In this document: piece after piece, positions 1-11,759 of the stretch
Layout of the letters: every line of letters begins with the position of its first letter
Position numbering within the stretch: position 1 is the stretch's first letter
Source: Cichorium intybus
Lineage: Eukaryota > Streptophyta > Magnoliopsida > Asterales > Asteraceae
Reading direction: 5' to 3'
Assembly: GCA_023525715.1 (NCBI GenBank)
Contig: CM042012.1
Location: 49,986,464-50,050,463 of the forward strand
Length of the DNA: 64,000 bases
Program-made: the position numbers and the translations under genes
The notes under the pieces: model-generated
Database searches by the model: none
What the model was told of the DNA's origin: nothing
What the model saw: the letters and a program-made list of their open reading frames with translations, nothing else

Positions 1-345
1 TTTTCACGAATTTATATGTTTTTGGCAAAATAATGAATAAAAACAGAGAAAACAAGGACAAATGTTCTAAAAACATATAATTTGACTCATTATTATTGAA
101 TAAATTCTAGGAATCAAAATTTTGCATTCCTAATTATTTTTAATAATTTAATTTATTTAATTTGATGATATAAGTCTTATTATGAAATTTATAGATTTTA
201 AAACGTCAAATTTATTAAAATTTGAGATTTTAAGACTTTTTAAGGTTTTTATGACCAAATTAAAACCTTATAATTATTATAAAGTGAATTTTAATATTTT
301 CACTTTATTTTGAATTGTTCATAATTAGTTTTTTAACTGTGAACT
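1..345. repeat. Rearranged gypsy LTR fragments
   Basis: Positions 1-80 match the plus-strand LTR stretch seen again near 9155-9235. From about 82 to 345 the sequence matches the reverse complement of roughly 5200-5440 in the LTR at 4928-8138. Two LTR pieces of opposite orientation are therefore fused here. No coding content is visible. Matches were made by eye and edges are approximate. Confidence 0.6.
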
Positions 346-481
346 CATAATACTTATCATAAAAGGTCAGAATACCCCGAGATGTGCAAACCTGTGAACT
401 CATAATCTCGCGTATTGTCGTTAATCTCGCGTATTGTCATTTAAACGTGTCCAATGATAAGTTGTTTAACTTCCCGATCAA

Positions 482-493
482 GCTCTGATACCA
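482..493 (-). other. tRNA-iMet primer-binding site of an old gypsy element
   Basis: On the minus strand this reads TGGTATCAGAGC, the usual plant primer-binding site complementary to the 3' end of initiator methionine tRNA. It lies a few bases beyond an LTR end (TGTCACACCC at 499 on the plus strand), so the element is read right to left. The leader continues leftward to about 346. Confidence 0.75.
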
Positions 494-498
494 CTTCT

Positions 499-1205
499 GT
501 CACACCCCACTAAAGCGGAAACACGAGGAATGACAGCGAAACGGTTCCATAGCAAAGCAATACAGATACATCATAAAAGCAAAAGTATTGGAGTATTACA
601 ATCCACAAATTTAGCATAGTTTAAACATGTTTTTCATCAAATTAAATTGTTCAAAAAGACCAAGTTTTCAAAAGACAATGTTCCCAATGCAGCATGCTCA
701 AGATGACAAACTGAGAGTACGCTTACTAATTGTTTCCTGAAAAAGCATCAAAATCGAAGGTCAACTATGAAATTGGTTGGTGAGTTCACAGGTTTGCAAA
801 AACAATCAGTTTGAATAGCAGTATCAAATTTTTGGTAACAATTTCCATAAATGGAAGTTCAGTGTTAAATAAGAACAATTTTTGTATGTATGTAATCAAA
901 CAATGAGTCCACAACCAAACCTATGACTGAATCACGCCCTATCAAGACTTATGCTTATCGCGACATAAGTAAATGGTAATATGCACCCTGTGTCCAAGTG
1001 AGTGAGGAATTGTCAGGCCCTAATAGCGCGCTATCCATAATGACCATCGGCTCAAAGAGTTAAATAGTTGTGTAAATCAGGGACTTAGTACGATAAGTTC
1101 TCAAAGTTCAAATGGCTCATTACATACCTCAACACAAAAGAACATATTGAATGGACAATTTAGTACACGAACATAAAATAGTACGATCATGCTTTTCCAC
1201 CCCAA
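499..1205 (-). mobile_element. Gypsy LTR fragment, inverted
   Basis: This is the 3' part of a gypsy LTR on the minus strand, ending in GGGTGTGACA at 499. It matches the reverse complement of about 7450-8138, including the blocks around 760-800 and 960-1200. It breaks off at about 1205, where a short tandem repeat begins. It is inverted relative to the related LTR at 4928-8138, so the two are not the LTR pair of one intact element. Confidence 0.65.
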
Positions 1206-1447
1206 TATGAATTCTTGTTATTATGAAACTAGAAATATTCTTGTTATTAGGAATTCATATTGGTTATTATGAAAGTAGAAATATTCTTGTTATTAGGAAT
1301 TCATATTGGTTATTATGAAACTAGAAATATATGAAACTATTTTAAGTTGTTTAAATATCATTTTTCCTTGTTTAAATAATACTATTTTAAGAATATCATT
1401 TCATATTGTTATTAGGAATTCATATTATGAAACCAAAAGGTTGTTAA

Positions 1448-1541
<94 letters not shown>
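1205..1541. repeat. Short tandem repeat followed by (AT)n microsatellite
   Basis: 1205-1330 holds about three degenerate repeats of a unit containing TTCTTGTTATTAGGAATTC and TTATGAAACTAGAAATA, echoed again near 1720-1745. A nearly pure (AT)n tract follows from about 1449 to 1541. The open frame across it only translates the microsatellite and is not a gene. Confidence 0.8.
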
Positions 1542-1543
<2 letters not shown>

Positions 1544-4168
1544 GGAATATCTCTATATATGAAAAATCAATGTACATCGACCCTTTCCTTACCCCGATGG
1601 GCTACCTTGCTTAAGGTCCTTAAACTTGCATAATATGAATTCCAAACATTCATGATCTGGATGTGAATGAGTCGCATTATTTCTCCATAGGTCTATTAGT
1701 GAACCTTATCTCCATGGATTATGAAACTAGAAATATTCTTGTTATTTCTTCGACCTTCGACCCTTATTGTTTCCATACATTCGTTTGAGTCCTTACCGGC
1801 GTTATTGACATTTATATCGTTATCAAGGATTACATCCTCTTACGCCACACGCTAAACCTATAACTTAATATTTGACTCTATAAAATGTACGGAACTGCAT
1901 CCATACCATAAAATGTTTTACAAATAATTTTTCATGTCCTCTATTTTGGGGAAAAAGTCACATGTATTAACATCAGTAGTTAGGTACGACTAGCTACACT
2001 AATCAAAGTATTCCTTACTTCTTAATCCTCCATTGACAACCTATTTCACTTCACCGGTTTTTGTATAGCATCGGTACAATATTTTATAACTATTTCATAT
2101 AGTTTACTAGACCTTTTCTAACCATGAAATCCATCTTTCTCGTCAATAGCTAGATGTGCTTTCTAAGGACATATAAACCATTTTAAACATCTTTACCATT
2201 TTGTCATGTTTTTGAAAACTTAAAAACAATTTTTTATGGAAGTCTTTAAATTCTATAATATAAAAACCCAAACTTATGACATCGATGTTCATGTTATGTG
2301 TAAAAGCTTCATTGGGTTTTCAAATCACTTGGGTTTTGACTCTTTTTGACCACTTTCTCATACAGGCATTGTACTTTGCTTAAATGTATTTTCTCGAGAT
2401 CCAGCATGATATTTGTACAACTTTCTGATTCAAACATGTTTATAAGACATCACTAATGCTTACATTTCGAAACATACTTCATTTGTTTATTTTGTTCCAA
2501 TTTAGTTTTATAATCTATAAAGTTTCTCAAAAGTTAAAGTGTTGCGGAACTTAGTGTTCACTTTTAAACTTCTGGTGACGATCTTTCAACATTGTATAAT
2601 TATTATTCCAAATATAATGAGTCTTTACTTTATCCATTTTGATCATTGTTGGAAGGAACATTTATGATATCTCATTTTGACCATGTCATTTCGAAACGTA
2701 ATTGATTATTCCTTTTATCTCTTTTAATCAACTAGCTTATGTTTCAAATTTATCATTACCTGGTAGCTATGATTTTGTCCCAAATAATCAAACTCTAATA
2801 TTTTCCTTATCATGGTCATAAAAATTCCAAATTCTTGCTACAGGTTACGACCCTTACCAAATGTCATTTCTAGCTAACTGACTAACTAATACCAAATTGG
2901 ATTTATTCCTTAGTATCTCCAACTTATTACATTCAGTACAGTGTTCATTTAAGTCAATTTCCACATGGACCAAAGATATCCCGACTAATTTCTTCGTAAG
3001 CCATTGTTCGACTCTAGTATAGAAGTCAGGGCTGTCTATTTTTCAATTACGGTTTTGGTCTTCTTACTATCTCATAAATGGAGCTTAACTTAATGGATAA
3101 CTCATAAATTTTTAGCAAATCTCAGCAAACACTTTACAACTCCACATATCTATTTTAATATCAAAGTGTATCATGGACTTCAAGTACGAAATATATATTA
3201 ACCTAGTTCTTAAAAATTATCTGTTCGTTTTAATCGATTAATACGTATATAGTCATGAGGCGTAATTTTTATTTGGATAACCTGGATATATTTCACCTCT
3301 TATCAAATATATTTTGTTTTATTTTGAAATCAACCATAAATGAGTAATCCTTATTTTCATTTGTTCTTTCGTTCTAAATTTAGAAATTTGATTAAAATGC
3401 ATTCTTCATTGTATTTTTCTTATAATTAATAAATAAGATAAATACCCATGTGTTTATCATTTTCCTTCTAAATCCGGAAAATACCAGTGAAGAGCTATAT
3501 TTTCTTATGCTTCTTCTTTTCATTATGAACATAACAAGTTTTAAAATGTTATATTAACTATCATCCAAAGGAATGTTTTCCTAGAATTAGTAAATAAAGA
3601 ATGCATATATTCTCAATGATCAATATTTTTACACCTATCTTAAAGTAGTACTCTACTTAACAATTTTCCAATAAGTTCCTAACTCCTAGACTTGTTTTCA
3701 TAAATATTTTGACTCTTTGTAAATTTGCAATTGGTTTGACTTAAACAATTGGATAATTTGTCAATATAGAATCTTAAATATTTATATATAAGTTCTCTCA
3801 TTGACGACTTAACCCTTTAACCATAATAAATTCCTTTATTCTTTCACCACGTTGTTTGGTCACCACCCATGTAACTTCACTCTCTTGGAATTATTATACA
3901 ATTTGATAATAGTGAAGTTACTTATCCTTTCTAAATCCTTCTAACACTATCTAGATAAGGTGATTCAATTCATCATAAACTTTTATCGCCTTCGTTAGAA
4001 ACAATGACTCTCTAAATATATTCTTCAAATATGGCTCTATTGTAGTGAGAGTATCCGTAATAGTTATTATAGCCTTGAAAATCCTCGATCGTTCCATAAT
4101 TTATTTTATAGATGGCTCTTGAACAGTCTTTACATTTGAGATGTACCAAAACTTCGTTGCCTACCCTT
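1542..4168. other. AT-rich stretch with no recognisable gene
   Basis: I see no open frame, RNA gene or clear repeat structure. Because it ends at a polypurine tract and a plus-strand LTR (4928), it may be a heavily decayed internal region of a gypsy element. No domain motif survives that I can recognise. Confidence 0.4.
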
Positions 4169-4420
4169 AGTAAGTATCTTTAGCTTGTTTTGGCTTGTAT
4201 GGTTTGTTTGTTTTGCAGGTTGCTCTCCTTTATGTTCTTGTTTGCTTGGTTCCTTCTCTTGTTTTGGTTCCTAGTTTAGCTTGTTGTCCGTTGGGGCCTG
4301 TCCCGATGGATTTTCTGTTTTTTGGTGGGGAGTCCCCAGCCTTATATTGTATTTATTCTTTTTATTAATAAAATTTGCCAGAGGTGCCGCCCTCTTTACC
4401 CAAAAAGTAAGTATCTTTAG
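4169..4420. mobile_element. Short 5'-truncated LINE-like insertion with 15 bp target duplication
   Basis: The 15-base word AGTAAGTATCTTTAG occurs at 4169-4183 and again at 4406-4420, bracketing a 222 bp insert. The insert ends in a T-rich stretch, AATAAAATTTGCC and a short A-rich tail just before the second copy. That layout fits target-primed insertion of a 5'-truncated non-LTR retrotransposon or another polyadenylated transcript. The source family is not identified. Confidence 0.6.
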
Positions 4421-4927
4421 GAACTTACCCTAAATTGTTCTTCTTTCATTCGTACGAACTCTTCAATTACTGAATATATATTTGCCAAACCTAGTAGCTA
4501 GCTTAGAAGTGAAAATTTTGTTCTTAATCTCTTTTCAGTTAGGCGGCGAATTTAGACTTAGTGCTGAATTATGACGTGAATTAAGGATCAACGCAGACTC
4601 AGCACTCAATACAATTGGTGCTTCAACAGAACTTATAACGTTCTCTTAAGTCTGAAGATCCCTAACTAGATAATCTTTTTCAACAAGGTCGCCATGGTTT
4701 GATTATGATCCTATTTTCCCACGATCTTGATCATAGAACTCAGATTAGGGAGACAATCACATGATTTTGACTAAAGGATAGGACCTTTCCCGGAGGAATT
4801 AATACCAAATGATCAAAAAGTTTTTCAAGTCACCAGCTCTCCGACTATATACTTGTACTTGACTATGTTCTAATTGAATATGACACCAGTTGAATTTCGG
4901 GACGAAATTCTTTCAACTGGGGGAGAA
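4421..4927 (+). other. Decayed internal end of gypsy element with polypurine tract
   Basis: The segment ends with AATTTCGGGACGAAATTC and then GGGGGAGAA at about 4919-4927, directly before the LTR start TGTGACA. The same phrase precedes the 3' LTR of gypsy-2 near 56880, where it follows the pol stop codon. It therefore marks the 3' end of a chromovirus-type internal region. The upstream sequence has no readable pol. Confidence 0.6.
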
Positions 4928-7900
4928 TGTGACAACCGTCAAAATTTGAATCAATTCTAGATTTAAATTAACCAAATTGCACGTGTAGACATTGTGACAT
5001 TTGTCATTCGGGTCATTCTTTGACTTAAATAAGTTGTCTTAGACTTATTATTTTGACTTTTTATAGAAATAGGTCAAAAACCGTTAGATGCTTGAATCCA
5101 ATTAGAATCTAGAACTAGTATGCTTGACTAGTACAATTCAAGTGAATTGTTCAAATTCTGCGGAAAATGCCAGTAAACTGTTAAAAACAACTGAAAATAT
5201 CTTTTACAGTTAAAAATAATTATGAACAACTTAAAATAAAGTGAAAATATTAAAATTCACTTTATAATAATTATGAGGTTTTAATTTGGTCATAAAAACC
5301 TTAAGAAGTCTTAAAAACACAAAATTTATAAATTTGACGTTTAAAAATTTATAAATTTCATCATAAGACTTATATTATCAAATTAAATTAATTAAATTAT
5401 TAAATATAATTAGGAATGAAAATTTTTGGTTCCTAACATTTATTTAATATTTTTGAATTAAATAAGTCATAATAAGCCATATTGTTAATAAAAACTTTTA
5501 TAAAAAGATGACAAAGCCCTTATAAATTTTAAAATAAATTTTATAAAAAAATTAAAATAAAGGGGTGAGGAGAGCCCTTAGAACCGGCCATACTCCCCTC
5601 CCCATGCACAAGTCACTTTCTTTCATCATTTTGTGTACTTACACACACAACTTCACTCTCTTCATTCATACTCTTACTCCACCATCATTTTTCTCTCCAA
5701 CTTTCTCCTTCTCTCTCTCCATTCACGAAAATACCCAGCCACTAACACATATTTTGAGCTCCAAAATCAGATTGTAGAAGCATTCCTCAAGGTAAAAATC
5801 AAATGCATGCTCCTTTACGTCATTTTTCTAGCATTTCCTTATGATTTTAAGCACATATCTTCACTTCTACATCTTTCTTTTGAAACAAATCATGGGTTCT
5901 ACTAAACCCACGAAATTTTGATGATGATGATGGTAGAAATTCACATGAAACATCTAGAATGTTGCATGCATGTGAATTTCCATGACCAATCTATGTCAAA
6001 AATCATTAAATATGCATGTTTTCAAGTGTTTTCTACAAAAATCGTGACATGCATGATAATTTCTTGTATGGATCTGATTTGGAACTTTTAAGACACATGC
6101 ATGATGCTTAAACCGTCATGCATGTGCTCATCTTTAAGGATTAAGTCATAAAAACCAAAGTTTGATGCTAAAAACCTTAAAAAGTGCATGAAATAGCATA
6201 AATCTACAAAAATATCTTAGATAATTTTTCTAACTTGGTCCGATTTATGGTGAGTACCTATGAACATGACATATTTAAATGGAAAAATTCAATGGCTAAC
6301 TCGAAATTATTGGTTCTATAAAAAATGTGGCAATAAATCATGGCTATAATTCACCTAAATTACTTGTCGGATGAAATAAAATCTATACAATTTACAGGTG
6401 AATACATAAAGTACATGTACGGTTTCCATAAAGTTTCAGACCTTTATGATTACTTTAGTTACACTTTTTGATTTATTGATGTTTTACATAAATAAATCAA
6501 TAAATCGGAAGATCCTCTGGAAAAGCGACAAAAAGCAATTTTCGAGACTTCTACATAAAATAAGAAGTCTGTACAAATTCTTATATAATTTTTCTTATAT
6601 AATTTTTCAGAACCAATTACTATTATTTTTACAAATTTAAGTGTTTTTGGCAAAGTAATGAATAAAAATTGAGAAAACATGGTATAAATGTTCTAAAAAT
6701 TTTAAAAATGAGTCTAGACACTTAATAAAATGTACTCATCTGGAATTAAAAGTTTGAACAATTAAATAAACCGTTTATCAATTTTTATCGAATATTATTT
6801 GAATTAAGACACTAGAAGTACAAAACCGGGAATTTCAAAATCACAAAATTTTGATTGTTTTAATTCCAAAACATATTTTGATGATTTTTGAAAGTGATAT
6901 AAGTCATATAACAGGGGTTCAAAATATAATGGACAAATTTAAAAATTATTTTCTATTATCCATGAATTTTAGAGTATTTTTCAAGGAAAGTAATGGAAAA
7001 TAAATAAATTAAAATGTGTAAAAATTATGAAAATTTTAAATAAGCCTTTAATTATGATAAGAAATGAAATTTTATAGTTGGTAACTATTTATATTCATTT
7101 ATAAGGTTTTTGAGAATTTCTCATATTTTGGAACGCAATTAAACGTTAATGCGTAAATAAGAATGTTCAAGTTATAAAATTTGTCATTGGAATTGTTCAC
7201 AAATATAATATTATGTACAAAAAGTCATATTTCTGAATAAGGTTAATTTTTATATGAATTCAACATTTGGAACAAATAATGGCATTTTCTAAGTAGAATT
7301 AAGCATATTAGTGATAGATGGCTAATCTAGAATCTCACTAGCGTATTTCCTTTATCATAGGCTCCCGATAAGTGATACGTGGATTGTTCACAAGCATCAA
7401 TAGTACCATTTCATATCACAGTGAGTATTCACAATCTCTCTTTACTGTTTTATTATTTCGGGGTGGAAAAGCATGATCGTACTCTTTTATGTTTGTTGTT
7501 CTAAATTGTTCGTTCAATATGTTCTTTTGTGTTGAGGTATGTAATGTGCCATATGAACTTTGAGAACTTATCGTACTAAGTCCCTGATTTACACAACTAT
7601 TTAACTCTTTGAGTCGATGGTCATTATGGATAGCGCGCTATTAGGAATTGACAACTCCTCACTCACTTGGACATGGGCTGCATATTACCATTTACTTATG
7701 TCGCGATAAGCATAAGTCTTGATAGGGCGTTGTTCAGTCATAGGTTTGGTTGTGGACTCATTGTTCGATTACATACATACACAAATTGTTCTTATTTACC
7801 AATGAACTTCCATTTATGGAAATTTTACCAAAAATTTGACATTGCTTTGTAAACTGTCTGTTTTCGCAAACCTGTGAACTCACCAACTATTTTCATAGTT

Positions 7901-8138
7901 GACCCTCGTTTTTCATGCTTTTTCAGGAATCGTCTAGTAAGTGGCACTTAGAGACACATCACTTGTATAAGCATTACGCTTGTCGTTTTTCGAATATGTT
8001 GTAAATTTTCATTAACAATTGTTCAAAACTTATTGTAGTTTGTAATGCTTTTAATACTATGGTTGGTGTTGTCTTTAACTTTTGCGATGAGACCCTTTTG
8101 TACTGTCTCCCGTGTTTCCGCTTTAGCGGGGTGTGACA
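4928..8138 (+). mobile_element. Long gypsy LTR (3' LTR of a decayed element)
   Basis: The LTR begins TGTGACAACC right after a polypurine tract and ends GGGGTGTGACA. At about 3.2 kb it is long but normal for plant chromovirus-type elements. It is inserted into another copy of the same LTR: sequence after 8143 resumes at a position equivalent to about 5866 of this LTR. Small open frames inside it (for example near 5565-5905) are low-complexity leader sequence, not genes. Confidence 0.7.
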
Positions 8139-9271
8139 GAGAATTACTTCTACACCTTTCCTTTTGAAACATCTCATGGGGTATCCTAAACCCACGAAAT
8201 TTTGATGATGATGATGGTAGAAATTCACATAAACATCAAAAATGTTGCATGCATGTGAATTTCCATGACCAATCTATGTCAAAAATCATTAAAAATGCAT
8301 GTTTTCAAGTATTTTCTTCAAAAATTCGTGACATGCATAGTAAATTCATGTATGAATCTGTTTTGGAACTTTTATGACACATGCATGATGCTTAAACCTT
8401 CATGCATGTGCTCCTCTTAATAGATTAAGTCATAAAAACTAATGTTTGATGCTAAAAACCCTCAAAAATGCATGAAATAGCATAAATCTATAAAAATACC
8501 TTAGACAATCTTTTTATTCTGGTCCGATTTATGGTGAGAACCTATGAACATGAAATATTTAACTGGAAAATTTCAAGGTCTAACACGAAAGTATTGATTT
8601 TATAAAAATGTGACAATAAATCATGACAATAATTCATATAAATTACTTCTCGGATGAAATAAAATCTGGGAAAATTACAGGTGAATCTATAAAGTTCTTG
8701 TTAGGCTGCAAGGAGTAATACTCGCCAAGAGGGTCGCCAAGCCTCTTGGCGAGTCGCCAAGACCACTGCCGACCAACTCGCCAGCCAACTCGCCAAGGTC
8801 CATCACCAACCCGTTGGCGAGATTCCAACGGCCAAAAAACAGTCTTTTTCCTTTTTTTTTTTAATTAAAAAAAATCTCATTAGCCATTGGCCACCACTGC
8901 CTACAAAATGGCTAAAGACTGCCAACCCACAAAAACTTGTTGGCCATTGGCCACCACTCCGTGTAGCCTAAAGTTCCCATAAAGTTTCAGACCTTTTTGA
9001 GTAATTTAGATACACTTTTTGATTTATAATGGTTTACATAAATAAATCCATAAATTGGAAGATCCTCTGTAAAAGTGACAAAACAAAATGACTTCTATAT
9101 AATGTAAGAGGCCTGTATAAAATTTTCTAGAATTTTTCAGAACCAATTAATATTATTTTCACGAATTTATATGTTTTTGGCAAAATAATGAATAAAAATA
9201 GAGAAAACAGAGGACAAATGTTCTAAAAATTCTAAAAATGGGTCTAGACACTTATTAAAATGTACTCCTCT
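8139..9271 (+). mobile_element. Middle fragment of a second gypsy LTR
   Basis: 8150-9255 parallels 5870-6750 of the preceding LTR, with the same landmarks: a GATGATGATGATGG run, several GCATGCATG-like words and a CATAAAGTTTCAGACC block. It is the outer host LTR into which the 4928-8138 element inserted. It is split by a MITE at 8702-8970 and ends in a microsatellite at 9272. Confidence 0.65.
8702..8970. mobile_element. MITE-like element with 15 bp terminal inverted repeats
   Basis: The left end TAGGCTGCAAGGAGT and right end ACTCCGTGTAGCCTA are inverted repeats with two mismatches, enclosing about 269 bp absent from the equivalent place in the neighbouring LTR copy (near 6420). Inside is a perfect 11-base hairpin (8721-8731 with 8743-8753) and a repeated GCCATTGGCCACCACT motif. 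There is no coding capacity. TTA-like flanks would suit a PIF/Harbinger MITE, but no clean target duplication could be fixed. Confidence 0.6.
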
Positions 9272-9272
9272 G

Positions 9273-9351
<79 letters not shown>

Positions 9352-9357
9352 CATACA

Positions 9358-9387
<30 letters not shown>
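9272..9387. repeat. Compound microsatellite (GT)n(AT)n(ACAT)n
   Basis: A GT tract passes into a long AT tract and then about ten ACAT repeats. It interrupts the LTR fragment at its right edge. Open frames crossing it on both strands are artefacts of the repeat. Confidence 0.95.
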
Positions 9388-9389
<2 letters not shown>

Positions 9390-9656
9390 AAGATAAAACA
9401 ATCCATTTCCACATCATAATCTATCAAATACAAACTAATAAACATTTCAAAATTATCAAAATATTGTTTGTCACATACAAAACAGCTAGATATTTTAACT
9501 ATGTAGCATGTCATTTCACCACAAACATCAATAATACTAAGAGTAACTTAAACCTGCATGTATGATCCATGCCTTGGTTTCCTACAAAAAAAATGAAAAC
9601 ATCATTTTAATACGTAAAATTTATACACAAATCTCTTGTTAAAGGCAAAATTTCAC

Positions 9657-9992
9657 CTTTTCTCCATAAATAAAGTATCTATGTAAGCCAAGTATACACA
9701 AATCACTTGCTGCCTTTCCAGCCATTAATGCTTCTTGTATTCTTTCAAGTGTTGACTTCTCTGCCTCCTCCTATAATTCAAAATATTGTAAAAGCTATCA
9801 AAATGCTGAAAGTAGAATTAGCAATCACCATGGAGCACTAAAACCCGTCTTACCATTATTTTAGATACATAGTGTGATAGAATGTAGAATACCTGGTTTA
9901 TATCTTAGAAGGCTAGCTCTACGTTGATGATATCAATGTCTGACTTAGGGTCATTGTCCTCAATTACTTCATCCAAACCTAGTGATTTGCAC
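9657..9992 (-). pseudogene. YchF/OLA1-type GTPase gene fragment (two exons)
   Basis: Two exon-like segments lie on the minus strand. Exon A (9992-9893) follows a CAG acceptor and encodes a stretch with NDPKSDIDIINVELAF, then a stop where the family has serine, and ends before a GT donor. Exon B (9770-9657) follows an AG acceptor and encodes EEAEKSTLERIQEALMAGKA before AAG/GTGAAA. Both resemble the region after the G domain of bacterial and organellar YchF-type ATPase/GTPases (PKSDIDVINLELVF and EEAEKSALERIQEALMDGKPA in the family). The exon expected between them and the G domain are not recognisable. The stop and missing parts make it a dead fragment. Its position beside a CACTA terminus suggests capture. 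Confidence 0.6.
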
Positions 9993-11039
9993 CTGGAAAG
10001 AAAGTTATTCCTATGATGGTCAACAAGTATGCTTGGAAAAAAATATAACATTATCCATGCAAATAGTTGAAAAAAAAAGAACCAATAAGCCAATTTAATA
10101 ATTTGGAAAAGACCTTGGAGTAGTAAACCTTACCTGCGATGATTCAAGATTTTCTTCTGATGATTCGTTTGTAGATATTTATGTGTTTGTGAAATAACTT
10201 CATCTTCAGATACAAGATACAAAATGGTGAAATCTGGAAAAGTTAAAGACCAAAACCCACTACCATTAAATGGATTTTAAATAAGATAATCAATCATCAT
10301 CACCACCACAGGTCCACAACCACCACCACATCGTCCTGTATGTAATTTGGTTATATTGAGGGAACATTTTATCAACTTAATACTTACCAATCGTCCTGTA
10401 TGTAAAGGGTTAGTTATATATGAGGTTTTTTTGTTTAATCCATTGGGTTCCAGAATTCAGTAAAAACTACCAAAACTGATCAACAAACCTCAAACCAATT
10501 GTCTGTGTGAGTAGAACCCCAACCCACCAAAACTGATCAACAAACCTCAAAAAATCAGTAAAAACTCAATCCACCAAACCTCAACTTAGGGATGAACAAC
10601 AATGAATCAGCAAACCACCACAACAAAGCACAAAAGTCAGCAAATAATTAGTCACCAAACTAGAAACAAATCAGCAAATTATCACCAAAAAAATCACAAA
10701 ACTAGAAAGGGTATTCAAGTTTAGGGTAGTTTGGGAGCTTACCGTCGAATTTATGGGCTGGATATATGTCGATAATAATGGGTAGGTCGGACGATGTCGC
10801 GGCAGGAGCTGGACGACGACGTGATAGGAGCACGATAGGAGCTCGTCGGCGGGGCGGAGAAGTTCGTCGGCAGAACGCATCGACGAAGGTGGCAGAACGC
10901 ATCGACGATGAGACGGAGAGGGATTTGAGGAGTAAACTGATGAATTCTTCTCTGAATTTCCCTAATCAACATCTCATTTGCTTCTCTGATTCATTTATTA
11001 GGGAGACGGAGAGGGATTTGAGCAGTGAAAATTTGAAGT
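9993..11039. other. Interval between GTPase fragment and CACTA end; no clear gene
   Basis: 10140-10200 could be a further minus-strand exon (a GCAG/GTAAGG donor context) but I do not recognise its product. 10250-10700 is A/C-rich with CACCACCA and CAAACCTCAA repeats. 10766-11041 is GC-richer, with an open 91-codon frame that repeats short words (CAGAACGCATCGACGA twice, GACGGAGAGGGATTTGAG twice). The frame has no family resemblance and is probably not a gene. Confidence 0.35.
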
Positions 11040-11396
11040 GAGGAACCCTAGTTTTGGGGGTGGTAACGAAGAGAAAACGCTGGAGAGGTTGAAGCGTAAT
11101 CGAGAAAGGAAAGGTCGACTAGTAGGGTAATAAAGGAAAATTGGAGATGACATACTTTTTTTCATAAAACGACTTAAAAGCATCCTCTGTGTTTTTCTTT
11201 TTCTTTTTTGGATTATGACACTAAAACATGACATTTATTTTTGTATGTCATGAATTTAAAAAAAATGACACAAATTTACGACATACATAATTGTATGTCG
11301 TAAATTCTTTAAATTTTGAAAAAGATGACACCTTTTTTATGATATATATTTTTGTATGTCATAAAACTAGTGTGTGTCATGTATTTTTTAGTAGTG
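11040..11396. mobile_element. CACTA-type transposon terminus with subterminal repeats
   Basis: The segment ends TTTTTTAGTAGTG at 11396, the inverse of CACTACTAAAAAA, a typical CACTA (En/Spm) terminal repeat. Inside it the word TGTATGTC followed by RTAAA or RTGAA recurs at about 11252, 11299 and 11352, with inverse copies at about 11276. Such subterminal motif clusters are typical binding sites for CACTA transposases. No matching left terminus was found in the window, so the extent of the element is unknown. Confidence 0.6.
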
Positions 11397-11399
11397 AAT

Positions 11400-11609
11400 T
11401 ATTTATATCCCGTTGCATTGCGCAATAATTATAATTATCATTATCATTATCAATTTTATGATAGAGGCTATTCAAATGCATGTGAATCAAGATATCTCAT
11501 ATACTTGCACCACATTCATTTGAAACTCCTACACCCTTTCATGTTCCTAACATTGATTAAATTTACTAATGACTTTTTTATTTTCATCTCATTTATACAT
11601 ATCATAGCA
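11400..11609 (+). repeat. Copy 1 of a 150 bp dispersed repeat
   Basis: The core at about 11459-11609, beginning ATGATAGAGGCTATTC, is nearly identical to 14610-14762. A short hairpin-prone sequence precedes both. A third, degraded relative (ATAGAGGCCATTC) lies at about 11690-11760. Family unknown; weakly Helitron-like because of the GC hairpin before copy 2. Confidence 0.7.
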
Positions 11610-11681
11610 ATATCTATATCTATATCTATATCTATATCTATATCTATATCTATATCTATATCTATATCTATATCTATATAA
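11606..11681. repeat. (ATATCT)n hexanucleotide microsatellite
   Basis: About a dozen near-perfect ATATCT units. The open frames it creates on both strands translate only the repeat. Confidence 0.95.
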
Positions 11682-11759
11682 CTATTATAATAGAGGCCAT
11701 TCATGAATGTGGATCAAGATAACTCAAATTCTTCCACCATATTCATTTGAAACCCCCAA

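Noticed and set aside
482..497. Possible tRNA gene remnant at primer-binding sites
   Set aside because: Only the 12-base complement of the tRNA-iMet 3' end is present, beside LTR ends; no tRNA body exists at any of the sites.
1306..1614. 102-codon frame
   Set aside because: Most of it is the translated (AT)n microsatellite.
9167..9565. Long frames on both strands
   Set aside because: They are created by the GT/AT/ACAT microsatellite and have no protein character.
10766..11041. 91-codon Arg-rich frame in GC-richer DNA
   Set aside because: It contains repeated nucleotide words, equally open frames exist on the other strand, and it has no recognisable domain.
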